Shown: positions 17,724-26,560 of the stretch, piece by piece
How the letters are laid out: the number at the start of each line of letters is the position of its first letter
Numbering within the stretch: the first letter of the stretch is position 1
Program-made: the position numbers and the translations under genes
Notes under the pieces: generated by a model
Told to the model about the DNA's origin: nothing
Databases searched by the model: none
The model's input: the letters and a program-made list of their open reading frames with translations, nothing else
Assembly (NCBI RefSeq): GCF_007829885.1
Contig: NZ_VIWW01000003.1
Coordinates: 62,001 to 126,000 of the forward strand
Reading direction: 5' to 3'
Length of the DNA: 64,000 bases
From: Streptomyces brevispora
GTDB taxonomy: Bacteria; Actinomycetota; Actinomycetes; Streptomycetales; Streptomycetaceae

Positions 17724-18353
17724 CTACTCCGTTGCGGAGTTCGCCGAGGCGCTGTCGGGGACTGACCCGGCAGCCCCCGCGAGCATGGCGATCAGCCTCT
17801 GAACCTGCTCCCCGGGGTCCGGGGCGCCGGACCAGCCCGTCATCAAGAGGTGATGGGCGGTTCCCACCAAGGCGAGCGCGACCGCCGCCGTGTCGGTGTC
17901 CGCCGCCAGGCGGCCGAGGCGCTGTTCGGCGTCCAGATATCGGGTGATCGACTCCTGGATCGACGAGAATCCCGGTGCCCCTGCCTCCAGCGCCCGGCGT
18001 ACCCGCAGGGAAGTGGCGGGGCGAGTCATGGCCAGGCCCGCGATGGTCGGACCGCCGGAGGCCAGTAGCGCGAGCGTGACGGCGCCGAGATTCCCGGCCA
18101 CCGTGCCCTCGCCCGCCCGTCCGGGGAGCGCCTCGGCCTCCCGTGCGGTGTGCGCGAACCGGTCCAGCACCAGATCGGCGACGAACTCGTCCAGGCCGGC
18201 GAAATGGGCGTGCAGCACCCCCTTGGCGCAACCCGCCTCGCCGGTGATCGCCCTGCTGGTCAGGGCGCCCGGGCCCTCACGGGCCAGCACCCGCTCCGCG
18301 GCGGCGAACAGCCGCTCCCGAACGTCCGGCATGGCCACTCCGCGCGGTGACAT
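17724..18353 (-). CDS. TetR-family transcriptional repressor
   Basis: A 209-residue TetR protein. The N-terminal HTH is VRERLFAAAERVLAREGPGA, then LTSRAITGEAGCAKGVLHAHF, followed by a helical ligand domain. GGGAGGAG precedes the ATG at 18353; a second in-frame Met (MPDVRER) is possible. It is divergent from the methyltransferase gene (18485), and between them lies a pair of ATGGGC-N4-GCCCAT operators, so it most likely represses itself and the methyltransferase. Ligand unknown. Confidence 0.92.
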   Translation of the reverse strand: MSPRGVAMPDVRERLFAAAERVLAREGPGALTSRAITGEAGCAKGVLHAHFAGLDEFVADLVLDRFAHTAREAEALPGRAGEGTVAGNLGAVTLALLASGGPTIAGLAMTRPATSLRVRRALEAGAPGFSSIQESITRYLDAEQRLGRLAADTDTAAVALALVGTAHHLLMTGWSGAPDPGEQVQRLIAMLAGAAGSVPDSASANSATE

Positions 18354-18406
18354 GAGGCTCCTCCCGATGTGATGTCGCGGCCCGCTCCGACAACGCTGGC
18401 CTTGCC

Positions 18407-18446
18407 AGTATGGGCGCACGCCCATACTGTATGGGCATACGCCCAT
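18407..18446. promoter_or_regulatory. twin TetR operator between TetR and methyltransferase genes
   Basis: Two sites of the form ATGGGC-N4-GCCCAT lie at 18410-18425 and 18431-18446, starts 21 bases (two helical turns) apart. The first extends to perfect 10-bp arms AGTATGGGCG and CGCCCATACT with a 2-base centre (18407-18428). Position in the divergent promoter region and symmetry fit a TetR repressor binding as two dimers. Confidence 0.8.
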
Positions 18447-18484
18447 CATAGGTCTGGCGTCCGGTACCCAGGAGGAGGCACCCC

Positions 18485-19330
18485 ATGCTCGACATCGCCA
18501 ACACCGATCAGGCGCACGCGTGGAACGGTTACGAAGGCACGTACTGGGCGCGCAATCAGGACCGCTGGGACGCCGTGAACGGGGGCCTCAACGAACCGCT
18601 GCTCGCCGCCGCCGCGATCGGTGAGCGCGACCACGTGCTCGACGTCGGCTGCGGCGCCGGGAAGACGTCACGGCTGGCCGCACAGCGAGCGGCCCGCGGG
18701 CGGGTACTGGGGGTCGACCTGTCGGTCCCCATGCTGGAGCGCGCCCGCGTGACGGCGGCGCGGGAGGGCGCCGACAACGCGACGTTCGAGCACGCGGACG
18801 CCCAGGTCCACCCCTTCGAACCCGCCGCTTTCGACGTGGCGATCAGCCGCTTCGGAGTGATGTTCTTCGGCGACCCCGTCGAAGCGTTCGCCAATATCGG
18901 CCGCGCCCTGCGTCCCGGAGGCCGGCTGGCATTCATCTGCGCCGCGGACGCCGGGGGCAACGAGTGGATCCAGGCCATGGCCGTGCTGCGGGACCACCTG
19001 CCTCTCGGGGACTTCGGGGCGGCAGGAGGCCCGGGGATGTTCTCCCTGGCGGATCCGGACCACATCCGCGCGGTGCTGTCCTCGGCGGGGTTCGTGGACG
19101 CCGACCCGGTGAGTGTGGAGGCGTACGGGCACTGGGGGCGGGACGCCGAGGACGCCGCGGACTTCCTGCTGGACTCCGGTCCCGGACGCCATCTGACGGG
19201 TCAGGTGGACCAGGAAACCCGCGGCCGCGCCCGCGAGGCGCTCGTGAACCGCCTGCGCGACCACGAGGAGCCGGACCGCGTCCGGCTGCGCAGCACCGGT
19301 TGGCTGGTCACCGCGAGCCGCCCGGCGTGA
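18485..19330 (+). CDS. class I SAM-dependent methyltransferase
   Basis: A 281-residue methyltransferase. Motif I is VLDVGCGAGK (residues 51-60), then GVDLSVPMLERAR, a post-I acidic residue, FDVAISRFGVMFFGDP and RALRPGGRLAF. The start region (HAWNGYEGTYWARNQDRWD) resembles UbiE/methyltransferase-11 proteins of unknown substrate. AGGAGGA precedes the ATG. It is divergent from the TetR gene and shares its twin operator, so it is the probable regulated target. Confidence 0.9.
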   Translation: MLDIANTDQAHAWNGYEGTYWARNQDRWDAVNGGLNEPLLAAAAIGERDHVLDVGCGAGKTSRLAAQRAARGRVLGVDLSVPMLERARVTAAREGADNATFEHADAQVHPFEPAAFDVAISRFGVMFFGDPVEAFANIGRALRPGGRLAFICAADAGGNEWIQAMAVLRDHLPLGDFGAAGGPGMFSLADPDHIRAVLSSAGFVDADPVSVEAYGHWGRDAEDAADFLLDSGPGRHLTGQVDQETRGRAREALVNRLRDHEEPDRVRLRSTGWLVTASRPA

Positions 19331-19350
19331 TCGTGCTCGGCTGACGAGCC

Positions 19351-19404
19351 GGAACCCGTGCCTGCGCCCGGCGGGCCGGAACCGGTGCCTGCGCCCGGCG
19401 GGCC
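19351..19404 (+). repeat. 27-bp tandem repeat, two copies
   Basis: Two adjoining 27-base units (19351-19377 and 19378-19404) differ at one position and contain GTGCCTGCGCCCGGCGGGCC; a partial third copy begins GGAGGCGG. It lies between the methyltransferase and flavodoxin-like genes. No coding or regulatory role is evident. Confidence 0.8.
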
Positions 19405-19558
19405 GGAGGCGGCGCTCGTGCCCCGCGTATCTGTGCCTGGGCTCTTGCCCAGCGATCGAAGGCAGGGCTTGCGCGCGGCGGTTGAGCGCCCGCAGGGCGG
19501 TCGGTGCGTGAGGTGCCTGGCTTGCGGCCGTGCGGCGGGGGCGGCAGGGTTCGGGGGT

Positions 19559-20011
19559 GTGGCCACTCTACTGATCGTGCATCACACGCCCTCGCCGAAC
19601 TGCCAGGCGCTGTTCGAAGCCGTTGTCTCCGGTGCGACCGCGGACGGGATCGAGGGCGTCCGGGTCGTGCGGCGCGCGGCGCTCGAAGCGACGGCGTCCG
19701 ACGTGCTCGCCGCCGACGGCTGTCTGCTCGGCACCCCGGCCAACCTCGGCTACATGTCCGGTGCCCTCAAGCACTTCTTCGACCAGGTCTACTACCCCTG
19801 CCTGGATGCGACGCGCGGCAGGCCCTTCGGGTACTACGTGCACGGTGGCAACGACGTGACCGGGGCCGTACGGGCCATGGAGTCGATCACGACAGGGCTG
19901 GGTTGGCGGCGGGCGGCGGAAGCCGTGACGGTGACCGGTGAGCCGGGCAAGGCCGATATCGAGGCGTGCTGGGAGCTGGGGGCCACGCTCGCGAGCGGCC
20001 TGATGGACTGA
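19559..20011 (+). CDS. flavodoxin-like / NADPH-dependent FMN reductase family protein
   Basis: A 150-residue protein with a flavodoxin fold. It starts VATLLIVHHTPSPNCQALFE (first strand plus phosphate loop of FMN), then ADGCLLGTPANLGYMSGALK and FFDQVYYPC (the FMN-isoalloxazine loop), then GRPFGYYVHGGNDVTGA and a C-terminal helix. Likely a cytosolic FMN-dependent reductase or electron carrier. The GTG at 19559 starts exactly at the first strand; longer frames run into the upstream tandem repeat. The ribosome site is weak. Confidence 0.8.
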   Translation: MATLLIVHHTPSPNCQALFEAVVSGATADGIEGVRVVRRAALEATASDVLAADGCLLGTPANLGYMSGALKHFFDQVYYPCLDATRGRPFGYYVHGGNDVTGAVRAMESITTGLGWRRAAEAVTVTGEPGKADIEACWELGATLASGLMD

Positions 20012-20298
20012 GCCTCCCGTCACCTCGGTGCGTCTCGGGTCACCTTCGGGCATCTCGGACGACCTTGTAGGTCCCACGCCGCCCCGTTCCCGGCCGAGGG
20101 CGCCGTCCTCATGCCAGTGAGGTGCGACGATGCCGCCCACGTGTCCCGGGACGCTTTCTTCCCAGGAAGAAGATCCCTCCTTTTCGGGTCGGTGAAGGCA
20201 CGCCCGTCCGGATCTCGTGGCGGTCGGAGGGACCGCCAACGGAACGGGACGTCTCTCGCAGCCACTTCGGCCAGTGACGGTGATTCGGCAAGCGGAAC

Positions 20299-21570
20299 CT
20301 AGTCGCGGCCCGTGCCCCGGTACAGCTCCAGCTCACCGTCGAGTTCGACCGCCAGCACGGTGGCGTGCGGGTCGATCTGACCGACGGTCGGGGCATCGAT
20401 CCACAGGACTCCGGGCACATGGCCCAGCCCGCCCGTCGTCCGGTGCGGCAGGACATCTCCCGTGGCCAGTACCGAAACGCGCTTCACGGGCGTGCTCAGC
20501 CCCCTGACCGACACCGTCTCGTGCGGGGTACCGAAGCAGATCAGGTACAGCGTCCGTCGGTCGGTCGAGAGGGTGCTCGGTCCGTAGTGGTGGCCGGCCG
20601 GAAGACCGGCGACCGTCCCGTGGACCGCCTCCGTATGACGGGCGATCCAGTCGCCGAGCCCGGTCAGCCGGTCGGCCTGCGCCTGCGGGATCGTGCCGTC
20701 CTCCCTGGGCCCCACGGCCAGCAGCAGATTGCCGCCCATCCCGATCGTCTCGGTGAAGTAGCGGACCAACTGCCCGACCGACTTCTGGTTGGTGTCCGTG
20801 TGCTGGAACCCCCAGGAGTCGTTCACGGTCAGGCAGAGCTCCCACGGCCCCTCCGGGGCCTCGGTCGGCAGACCCTGCTCCGGAGTCGCGTAGTCACCGT
20901 GACCGGTCATCCGGGCATTGAAGACGGTGTCGGGAAGGACGGAGGTGACGTCCCGCGCCAGCTCGTCCATGCGCCACTGCTCCTCGCTGCGCTCCCACTC
21001 GCCGTCGAACCAGAGGAGATCGGGGCGGAAGCGTTCGGCCACCTCGCGGACCTGGGCGGCGCGGAACTCCAGGAACCGCTCCCAGCGTTCAGGGTCCTCC
21101 TGACCGGCCGGCGGCGCGCTGAACCGGGAGTCGTTGAGCGAGGGCTCCGCCGGGGCGGGGTGCCGCACCGTGGGGTAGTCCGGATGGGACCAGTCCGAGT
21201 GGGAGAAGTACAGGCCGACCTTGAGCCCCCGCTCCCGGAGCGCCTCCGTGTATCCGGTGACCAGATCGCGGCCCGCGGGCGTACGAGTGGCCACCGAGAG
21301 GCCGGAGTGCCGGGTGTCGTAGAGCGCCACCCCGTCGTGGTGCTTGGCCGTGAGCACCGCGTATCCGGCGCCCGCACGGGCGAAGAGATCGGCCCACGCC
21401 CGGGGGTCGTACCGTGAGGCCGTGAAACCGTGCAACTGGTTCATATAGCGCTCGTAGGAGACCTGTCCCGTGTAGAAGGACCAGGACTCCGCCACACCGT
21501 CCACGGCATAGATCCCCCAGTGCACGAAGATCCCCAGCTTGGCATCGCCGAACCACTTCTGCATCGCCAC
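20299..21570 (-). CDS. alpha-L-fucosidase (GH29)
   Basis: A 423-residue GH29 enzyme that removes alpha-linked L-fucose with retention. Diagnostic segments are WFGDAKLGIFVHWGIYAV, YAVLTAKHHDGVALYDTRHS, LKVGLYFSHSDW, the nucleophile Asp in DLLWFDGEWE, NARMTGHGDY and NLLLAVGPREDGTIP. No signal peptide, so intracellular, acting on imported fucosyl-oligosaccharides. GTG 21570 has GGGAG six bases upstream; ATG 21564 is the alternative. It is divergent from an AraC regulator 129 bases away that probably controls it. Confidence 0.93.
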   Translation of the reverse strand: MAMQKWFGDAKLGIFVHWGIYAVDGVAESWSFYTGQVSYERYMNQLHGFTASRYDPRAWADLFARAGAGYAVLTAKHHDGVALYDTRHSGLSVATRTPAGRDLVTGYTEALRERGLKVGLYFSHSDWSHPDYPTVRHPAPAEPSLNDSRFSAPPAGQEDPERWERFLEFRAAQVREVAERFRPDLLWFDGEWERSEEQWRMDELARDVTSVLPDTVFNARMTGHGDYATPEQGLPTEAPEGPWELCLTVNDSWGFQHTDTNQKSVGQLVRYFTETIGMGGNLLLAVGPREDGTIPQAQADRLTGLGDWIARHTEAVHGTVAGLPAGHHYGPSTLSTDRRTLYLICFGTPHETVSVRGLSTPVKRVSVLATGDVLPHRTTGGLGHVPGVLWIDAPTVGQIDPHATVLAVELDGELELYRGTGRD

Positions 21571-21699
21571 AAGGCACTCCCACGTCCATCGGGCCCGGTG
21601 CGCGTCCCGCGCGCACCCGTCACCCCCGGCCTCCCACGCTAGAAGCCGGCCCGGGGCGGGCGCGTGGGCCCGGTTCACCACTGCTGGTAAATTTTCACC

Positions 21700-22482
21700 G
21701 TGATCCCCATCCACCTGAGCGAGCCGCCCAGGGTCGCCGCCGTGGGGGTCGGTGTCCACGGGACGACCGCCGCATGGGACGTCTTCCAGCTGCCCGACCT
21801 GTGGCAGCTGCATCTGTACGGGTACGAGGGCCGGCTGACGGTACGCGGCGCGGTTCATCCCATCCGGCCCGGCCATGTGAGCCTGGTGCCTCCGGATACC
21901 CCGGTGGAGTTCCGCTACCGGGGACGGTCCGAGCACCTCTTCGCCCATCTGTCGCTGCCCGAGACGGGCGACCCCTGCCTCGTTCCGGTGATGCAGGACG
22001 CCGGGCCGCACGCCACGGCTCTGTCGGAACTGTTCCGCCGTGCCATCGCGGCGGCCCCCGCCGCACCCGCCCAGGCATCGGCCGAGATCTGGGCGGCCCT
22101 GTGGCGGGTGGCCCGGCTGCCGCCCACCGTGAGCCGGGCGGTCCCGCACCCCGCCGTCACTGCCGCGCTCTCCTACATCGAGACGCATCTGGCCCACCCG
22201 CTGGCCGTACCGGACATCGCCAGGGTCGCCGGAGTCTCGCACAACCACCTGACCCGGCTGTTCCGGGCGGAACGTGGTGACACTCTCGTCGCCTACATCA
22301 GACGTCGCCGGCTGGAACGGGCCGGCCATCTGCTCCGGGAGTCGACCCTTTCGATTCCCGCGGTCGCCGCCTCGGTCGGCATCGCGGACCTGCAGGCCTT
22401 CAACAAGGTCTGCCGCCGCGAGCTCGGCGCCTCCCCACGAGCCGTACGGGCCGGCCGGATCCCGCACCCCGGCTGCGACTGA
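21700..22482 (+). CDS. AraC-family regulator with cupin-like sensor domain
   Basis: A 260-residue regulator. The N-terminal half (residues ~1-100) is an arabinose-binding/cupin-like barrel (HLYGYEGRLTVRG, then PGHVSLVPPDTPVEFRY). The C-terminal half carries the AraC double HTH (IARVAGVSHNHLTRLFRAER, then LLRESTLSIPAVAASVGIAD and FNKVCRRELGASPRAVR). It starts at GTG 21700. Divergent from the fucosidase, it is most likely its sugar-responsive activator. The intergenic DNA is A+T-rich near 21686-21697. Confidence 0.9.
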   Translation: MIPIHLSEPPRVAAVGVGVHGTTAAWDVFQLPDLWQLHLYGYEGRLTVRGAVHPIRPGHVSLVPPDTPVEFRYRGRSEHLFAHLSLPETGDPCLVPVMQDAGPHATALSELFRRAIAAAPAAPAQASAEIWAALWRVARLPPTVSRAVPHPAVTAALSYIETHLAHPLAVPDIARVAGVSHNHLTRLFRAERGDTLVAYIRRRRLERAGHLLRESTLSIPAVAASVGIADLQAFNKVCRRELGASPRAVRAGRIPHPGCD

Positions 22483-22546
22483 CCGCCGGGCCCGGCCCGG
22501 CGGACCCCGACGGATCGAAACGGCCGCCCGGTACGCGAACGATCGT

Positions 22547-22569
22547 ATTGAACGCAAACGTTCGATACG
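22547..22569. promoter_or_regulatory. operator-like inverted repeat upstream of the DeoR-LacI hybrid regulator
   Basis: Arms ATTGAACG (22547-22554) and CGTTCGATACG (22559-22569) with a 4-base centre form a near-perfect inverted repeat 72 bases before the regulator start. An equivalent ATTGATCG/CGATCGATACG site lies before the PL8 lyase (26413-26434). The shared form suggests the regulator binds both. Confidence 0.65.
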
Positions 22570-22640
22570 CTGCCGGGCGATACCGTGACCTGCGGGGAGT
22601 CGCTCTCCGCGGCCGTCCGGCCTTGCCACAGGGGGAGCCC

Positions 22641-23759
22641 ATGCGACTGCATGTCGACCAGCGCCATGAGCGGGTACTCGAACTCGTCCGACAACGCGGC
22701 AGCCTCCGGGTCGCCGAGCTGGCATCCGAACTCGGCGTCTCCGCCGTGACCTTGAGGCGCGACGTGGAGGTGCTGGCTGCCCGCGGCAGGTTGCAGCGGC
22801 TGCACGGGGCCGTGGTGTGGCCGACGGCTCAGCCGACGGAGGCGGCGCGGACCCCGAGGGCCGAGGGCGCCGTGATCGGAATGATCGTGCCGACCACCAC
22901 CTTCATCTTCGCCGACATCGTGCGCGGTGCCCGGGAGGCCGTGGAGGCCCAGGGCGGCCGGCTGGTGCTCGGGATGTCGGGCTACGTGGACACGGAGGAT
23001 CCGGTGCAGGCGGAACACCTCCTGGCCGGTGGCGCCGAGGGCCTGCTGATCGCACCCAGCTGGTTCGGCGGGGTGCCCGCCGACGGCCAGGAGAAGTGGC
23101 TGCTTGGGTGCCCCGTCCCGGCCGTACTGGTCGAACGCTCGGCGCCGGCCGGCAACCCCGCCGCGAGGCTTGACCGCGTACGTACCGACCGGGCCCACGG
23201 CGCTGCGGAAGCGGTGGGCCACTTCGCCGAACTCGGGCACCGGGCCGTCGCCGCGGTGCTTCAGGAAGGGCCGCACGCCGCGCAGATCACCGCCGGATAT
23301 CTGGCAGCCGTGGAGTCGCTCGGGCTGACCCCGGTGCCGGGATCACCGGCCATCAGGGGACACGGCGAGTACGACGAGATGGCGGAGTACCTGGTCGACG
23401 CGGTCCGGAACCGGGGGGTCACCGCAGTCCTCGTCCACAGCGACGAGGACGCCATCGTGCTGGTGCCGCGGTTGCAGTCGCGCGGCATCAACGTCCCCGC
23501 CGACCTGGCGGTCATCGCCTACGACGACGAGGTGGCCGGGCTGTCCGACGTACCGCTGACGGCTGTCGCACCGCCGAAGCGCGCGGTGGGCGAACTGGCG
23601 GCGAAGCTGATCCTGCAGCGGCTGGCCGAGCACGCGTCGGGCCGCACACCGGCGCCGCGCCAGCACCTCGAACTGCTGCCCGAGCTGCGGGTGCGGGCGT
23701 CCTGCGGCGCGGGCGAGGCGACCGCGCGAGCGCGGGTCCAGGACGCCACGTCCGTGTAG
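22641..23759 (+). CDS. DeoR-type HTH fused to LacI-type sugar-binding domain, transcriptional regulator
   Basis: A 372-residue hybrid. Residues 1-55 are a DeoR winged helix (RHERVLELVRQRGSLRVAEL, then ASELGVSAVTLRRDVEVLAA). Residues ~75-355 are a LacI/periplasmic-binding-like ligand domain (VIGMIVPTTTFIFADIVRGA, then AEGLLIAPSWF, GHRAVAAVLQEGP, VLVHSDEDAI, VIAYDDEVAGLSDVPLTAV). Such regulators sense a sugar. ATG 22641 is right after GGGGGAG; a longer frame exists but crosses the operator. It converges on the PL8 lyase gene, and matching operators lie before both. Confidence 0.9.
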   Translation: MRLHVDQRHERVLELVRQRGSLRVAELASELGVSAVTLRRDVEVLAARGRLQRLHGAVVWPTAQPTEAARTPRAEGAVIGMIVPTTTFIFADIVRGAREAVEAQGGRLVLGMSGYVDTEDPVQAEHLLAGGAEGLLIAPSWFGGVPADGQEKWLLGCPVPAVLVERSAPAGNPAARLDRVRTDRAHGAAEAVGHFAELGHRAVAAVLQEGPHAAQITAGYLAAVESLGLTPVPGSPAIRGHGEYDEMAEYLVDAVRNRGVTAVLVHSDEDAIVLVPRLQSRGINVPADLAVIAYDDEVAGLSDVPLTAVAPPKRAVGELAAKLILQRLAEHASGRTPAPRQHLELLPELRVRASCGAGEATARARVQDATSV

Positions 23760-23762
23760 GTG

Positions 23763-23803
23763 GGGCCGGTCATCGGCCCGTGGCTCCGGCTGATGACCGG
23801 CCC
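23763..23803. terminator. bidirectional terminator between regulator and PL8 lyase
   Basis: Perfect 12-bp arms GGGCCGGTCATC (23763-23774) and GATGACCGGCCC (23792-23803) in the 83-base gap between two convergent genes. Confidence 0.8.
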
Positions 23804-23842
23804 GTCCCGCACCTCGGCTCCGCGACGTCCTGTCCGGGACCG

Positions 23843-26317
23843 TCAGGCCGTGCGGACCTTGACCTGGTGGGTCGCACCGTGACTTCCGCCGAGGTCGCCG
23901 AAGGTCAGGACGAGGGAGGAGCCGGTCCGGGCACCGGTCACCGCAGGCGCCTTCGCGAGAACGGACGCGACCCGCCGCCTCCAGGTGAGGGCCAGGCTCC
24001 TGACGCTGCGGGACGGGTCGGCCACCGAGATCGTCGCCGTACCGTCGCGCCGCTCCCGGATCTGCACGCTCACCGGCGCGTCGGCCGTGACCTTGCCGAC
24101 CGTACCCGCAGCCCAGAAGTTGATCCCGGTGAAGCCGAGCGACGGGACGTGGATGCCGTGCTGCCGCGAGGTGTTGGCCAGGATCCGCAGCCACAACGGG
24201 TCGAGGGCGCGGGCGGCGGTGCGGAGTTCACCGGCACCGGGCATCAGGATGTACGCGTACGAGGCGTCCCGCGGGTCCGTTCCGTGGTCCTGCCACAGGG
24301 TCAGATAGCGCCGGGTGAACGGGGCGGGCGAACTGCCGGCGTTGATGTCCCGCCACGCACCGGTGCGCTCCTCGCGCAGTGCGCTGATCCGGCTGCCGCC
24401 CGCCTGCGGGAAGACGTAGCCGGCGTGCCCCTGGATGTGCGCCCACCTGGTGTGCGTACGCGTGGTGCTCCAGCCCTGGGCGCTCGGCTGCGGGATGCCG
24501 TTGAGGGTGAGTGCGGCGGTGCCCGCCGCGCCGAGGTTGCGGTTGTCGATCACCGTCTCGACCGCGGTGCCGTCGGCCGAGGTGATGCCCGCGCCGAGGC
24601 AGACGATCGAGTCGTCGAGCCAGAACCACGACTTCCTGGCGGCCATCGTGCTGTCGATGCCCCGCAGATGCTGCCCGGTGGTGCCGAACTCGCCGTCGGT
24701 GGTGCCACCCACCCAGGTGGTGTCCGGCTTCGGATTGCCCCAGTTGCCGCCGAACCCGTCCGACAGGAGCTTCTTCGAAACGGTGACGCCGGGCAGCCGG
24801 TACGGGTCGACGGTCGGCCAGAAGGTGTCCGAGTACTGCGCCGGACCGTGGTCGCCGCCCCACCAGGACAGCCAGCCCGAACCGGTGTGGTAGCCGCGGG
24901 CGTGCTCACCGTTGCCGAACTCGTAGTGCGCGATGCGGGCGGAGGCCATGCTGACCGACGCGCCCCAGTCATGACGGCGGTGGGTGGCACGGTCCATGTT
25001 GTGGAAGGTCCGGTGCTCGGCGGGCTCGGGCGACGCCTTGACCGTGTCGTCGTCGAACAGCTTCTGCAACAGAGCCGTGTTGACCAGGCTCAGCTTCGGA
25101 TTCCGGAGGGCGGGACCGTACGAGTCGCGTTGCAGCCAGCCCTTGACCATCGAGTTCCAGCGGGCCCGCTCCTCGGCGCTCGCACCCTTGCCGACCAGGA
25201 CGACCGAGGCCATCACGCTGTGCGCGCGGGTGTGGTCGTCCTGGGGGAGCTGGAAGGCGTCGGACTCCGTCAGCCCGCGGCTGATGCCCCGGCTGGAGAC
25301 GTTGTCCATCATCAGGCCGTCGTAGATGAAGGGCGCGACGGCCTTGTCGACCGTGTCGAGGAAGAGCTGACTGCCCGGGTCGTCCACCTGCCACGCCGAG
25401 TCCCGCAGCAGTGCGAACAGCCGGCCGAGGCCGTCGTGGAGCACCGCTCCGTAGCCCCCGATGTACGGGACGTCGGTGTGCTGGACGAACGAGCCGTCGG
25501 CGTAGAAGCCGTCGCCTGACGTGACGTAGGGGAAGACGGGGGACAGTGCGTCACGGCCGAGCGTGATCTTGGCCGCGCTGCCGCCGACGACACCGCGGAG
25601 GATGATCCCGCGGCACAGGTCGACCCGGTTGGCGCCGGTGCTGGTGCCGGTGTACTTCGCCACGGCCGAGTCCGGCAGGAACTTGTCCACGGAGCGGCAA
25701 TAGGTGGCCAGTTGCTCGGCCGACAGCTGGTCGTGGAGCAGTACGGCGGCGTCCAGGAGTGCCTGCGGTGAGCCGATCTGGAAGTTCCACCAGTTGCCGA
25801 ACGGTGCGGCGTCCGCGCTGTAGACGTCCGAGCAGAGGTGGTCCAGGCCGGTGATGACGGCGTCGCGCAGGGCCGTGTCCCCGGTGACCCCGGTACCCGG
25901 CTGGGCGTACGCCTGGGCCATGGTGCTCAGCCGGGTGAAGCTGTCGTTCATCCGGGCCGAGTAGCCGTACGACTCCTGGTCGGTGTCCGGGGACGGATCG
26001 GCGTAACTGAGACCGGGCCACAGCGAGCCGGCGGCCGGGGCCATGGTGGCCCGGAGATCTGCCGCCTGGGTCCCGAGCGTGGCGAGCTTCGACCGGAAGG
26101 GCTCCGCGGTCGGGCTGAAGCCCTCGCCGAGGATCAGGGTGCGCCACTTGGCGCGCAGAGCGGCGAACGCGTCGTCGACGGCGGCGGCGTCCGGTGCCGA
26201 GGTGCCGGGCGCCGCCGTGGCGGCGCCGGTCCCGGTCAGGCCGGCCGCGAGCGTGGTGCCGCCGGTGGCCGCGAGGAAGGTGCGGCGGGACCAGACGGGC
26301 GGGGGAGGGGGCGTCAT
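23843..26317 (-). CDS. secreted polysaccharide lyase family 8 (hyaluronate/chondroitin/xanthan lyase type)
   Basis: An 824-residue lyase. A Tat signal (SRRTFLAATGG, residues ~10-20) sends the folded enzyme out of the cell. The alpha/alpha-toroid follows, with the family's catalytic Asn in NWWNFQIG and His/Tyr in VQHTDVPYIGGYG, then NVSSRGISRG. Beta-sandwich domains follow (MASARIAHYEFGNGEHARGY, then WLSWWGGDHGPAQYSDTFWP). PL8 enzymes cleave uronic-acid glycans by beta-elimination; whether the substrate is hyaluronan, chondroitin or xanthan cannot be told. ATG 26317 is chosen because the signal begins there. Likely regulated by the hybrid regulator through 26413-26434. Confidence 0.93.
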   Translation of the reverse strand: MTPPPPPVWSRRTFLAATGGTTLAAGLTGTGAATAAPGTSAPDAAAVDDAFAALRAKWRTLILGEGFSPTAEPFRSKLATLGTQAADLRATMAPAAGSLWPGLSYADPSPDTDQESYGYSARMNDSFTRLSTMAQAYAQPGTGVTGDTALRDAVITGLDHLCSDVYSADAAPFGNWWNFQIGSPQALLDAAVLLHDQLSAEQLATYCRSVDKFLPDSAVAKYTGTSTGANRVDLCRGIILRGVVGGSAAKITLGRDALSPVFPYVTSGDGFYADGSFVQHTDVPYIGGYGAVLHDGLGRLFALLRDSAWQVDDPGSQLFLDTVDKAVAPFIYDGLMMDNVSSRGISRGLTESDAFQLPQDDHTRAHSVMASVVLVGKGASAEERARWNSMVKGWLQRDSYGPALRNPKLSLVNTALLQKLFDDDTVKASPEPAEHRTFHNMDRATHRRHDWGASVSMASARIAHYEFGNGEHARGYHTGSGWLSWWGGDHGPAQYSDTFWPTVDPYRLPGVTVSKKLLSDGFGGNWGNPKPDTTWVGGTTDGEFGTTGQHLRGIDSTMAARKSWFWLDDSIVCLGAGITSADGTAVETVIDNRNLGAAGTAALTLNGIPQPSAQGWSTTRTHTRWAHIQGHAGYVFPQAGGSRISALREERTGAWRDINAGSSPAPFTRRYLTLWQDHGTDPRDASYAYILMPGAGELRTAARALDPLWLRILANTSRQHGIHVPSLGFTGINFWAAGTVGKVTADAPVSVQIRERRDGTATISVADPSRSVRSLALTWRRRVASVLAKAPAVTGARTGSSLVLTFGDLGGSHGATHQVKVRTA

Positions 26318-26401
26318 GGATGCTCCGGGGGCCGGGAGAGGAAGAGAAGAGCGCGGTGAAGTCACGCGGTTTTTAGCACGCATGCGCTCAACCGCTCAAT
26401 A

Positions 26402-26434
26402 GAAACGACGGAATTGATCGTTTCGATCGATACG
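26402..26434. promoter_or_regulatory. operator region upstream of the PL8 lyase
   Basis: It contains ATTGATCG (26413-26420) and CGATCGATACG (26424-26434), matching the site before the hybrid regulator gene. A second inverted pair is GAAACGA (26402-26408) with TCGTTTC (26418-26424). It lies 85-117 bases before the lyase start in an A+T-enriched stretch. Confidence 0.6.
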
Positions 26435-26560
26435 GGCGCTCGCTATCCGGTCCGCTGTGTCACGGACACCGCATCGAGATCCGTCGCGCCGACGGCCCGA
26501 CCGCCGCCTTCCCGGAGGCGGTGCCCCACGCCCCTGTCGCCCGGGTCTTCTACCGCGCCA

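Noticed and set aside
19351..19404. Direct repeats considered as a CRISPR or attachment site
   Set aside because: Two adjoining 27-bp copies without spacers, no cas genes and no integrase nearby; a simple tandem duplication.
23780..25519. A 579-codon rightward open frame opposite the PL8 gene
   Set aside because: Antisense shadow; composition unlike proteins, and it includes the bidirectional terminator.
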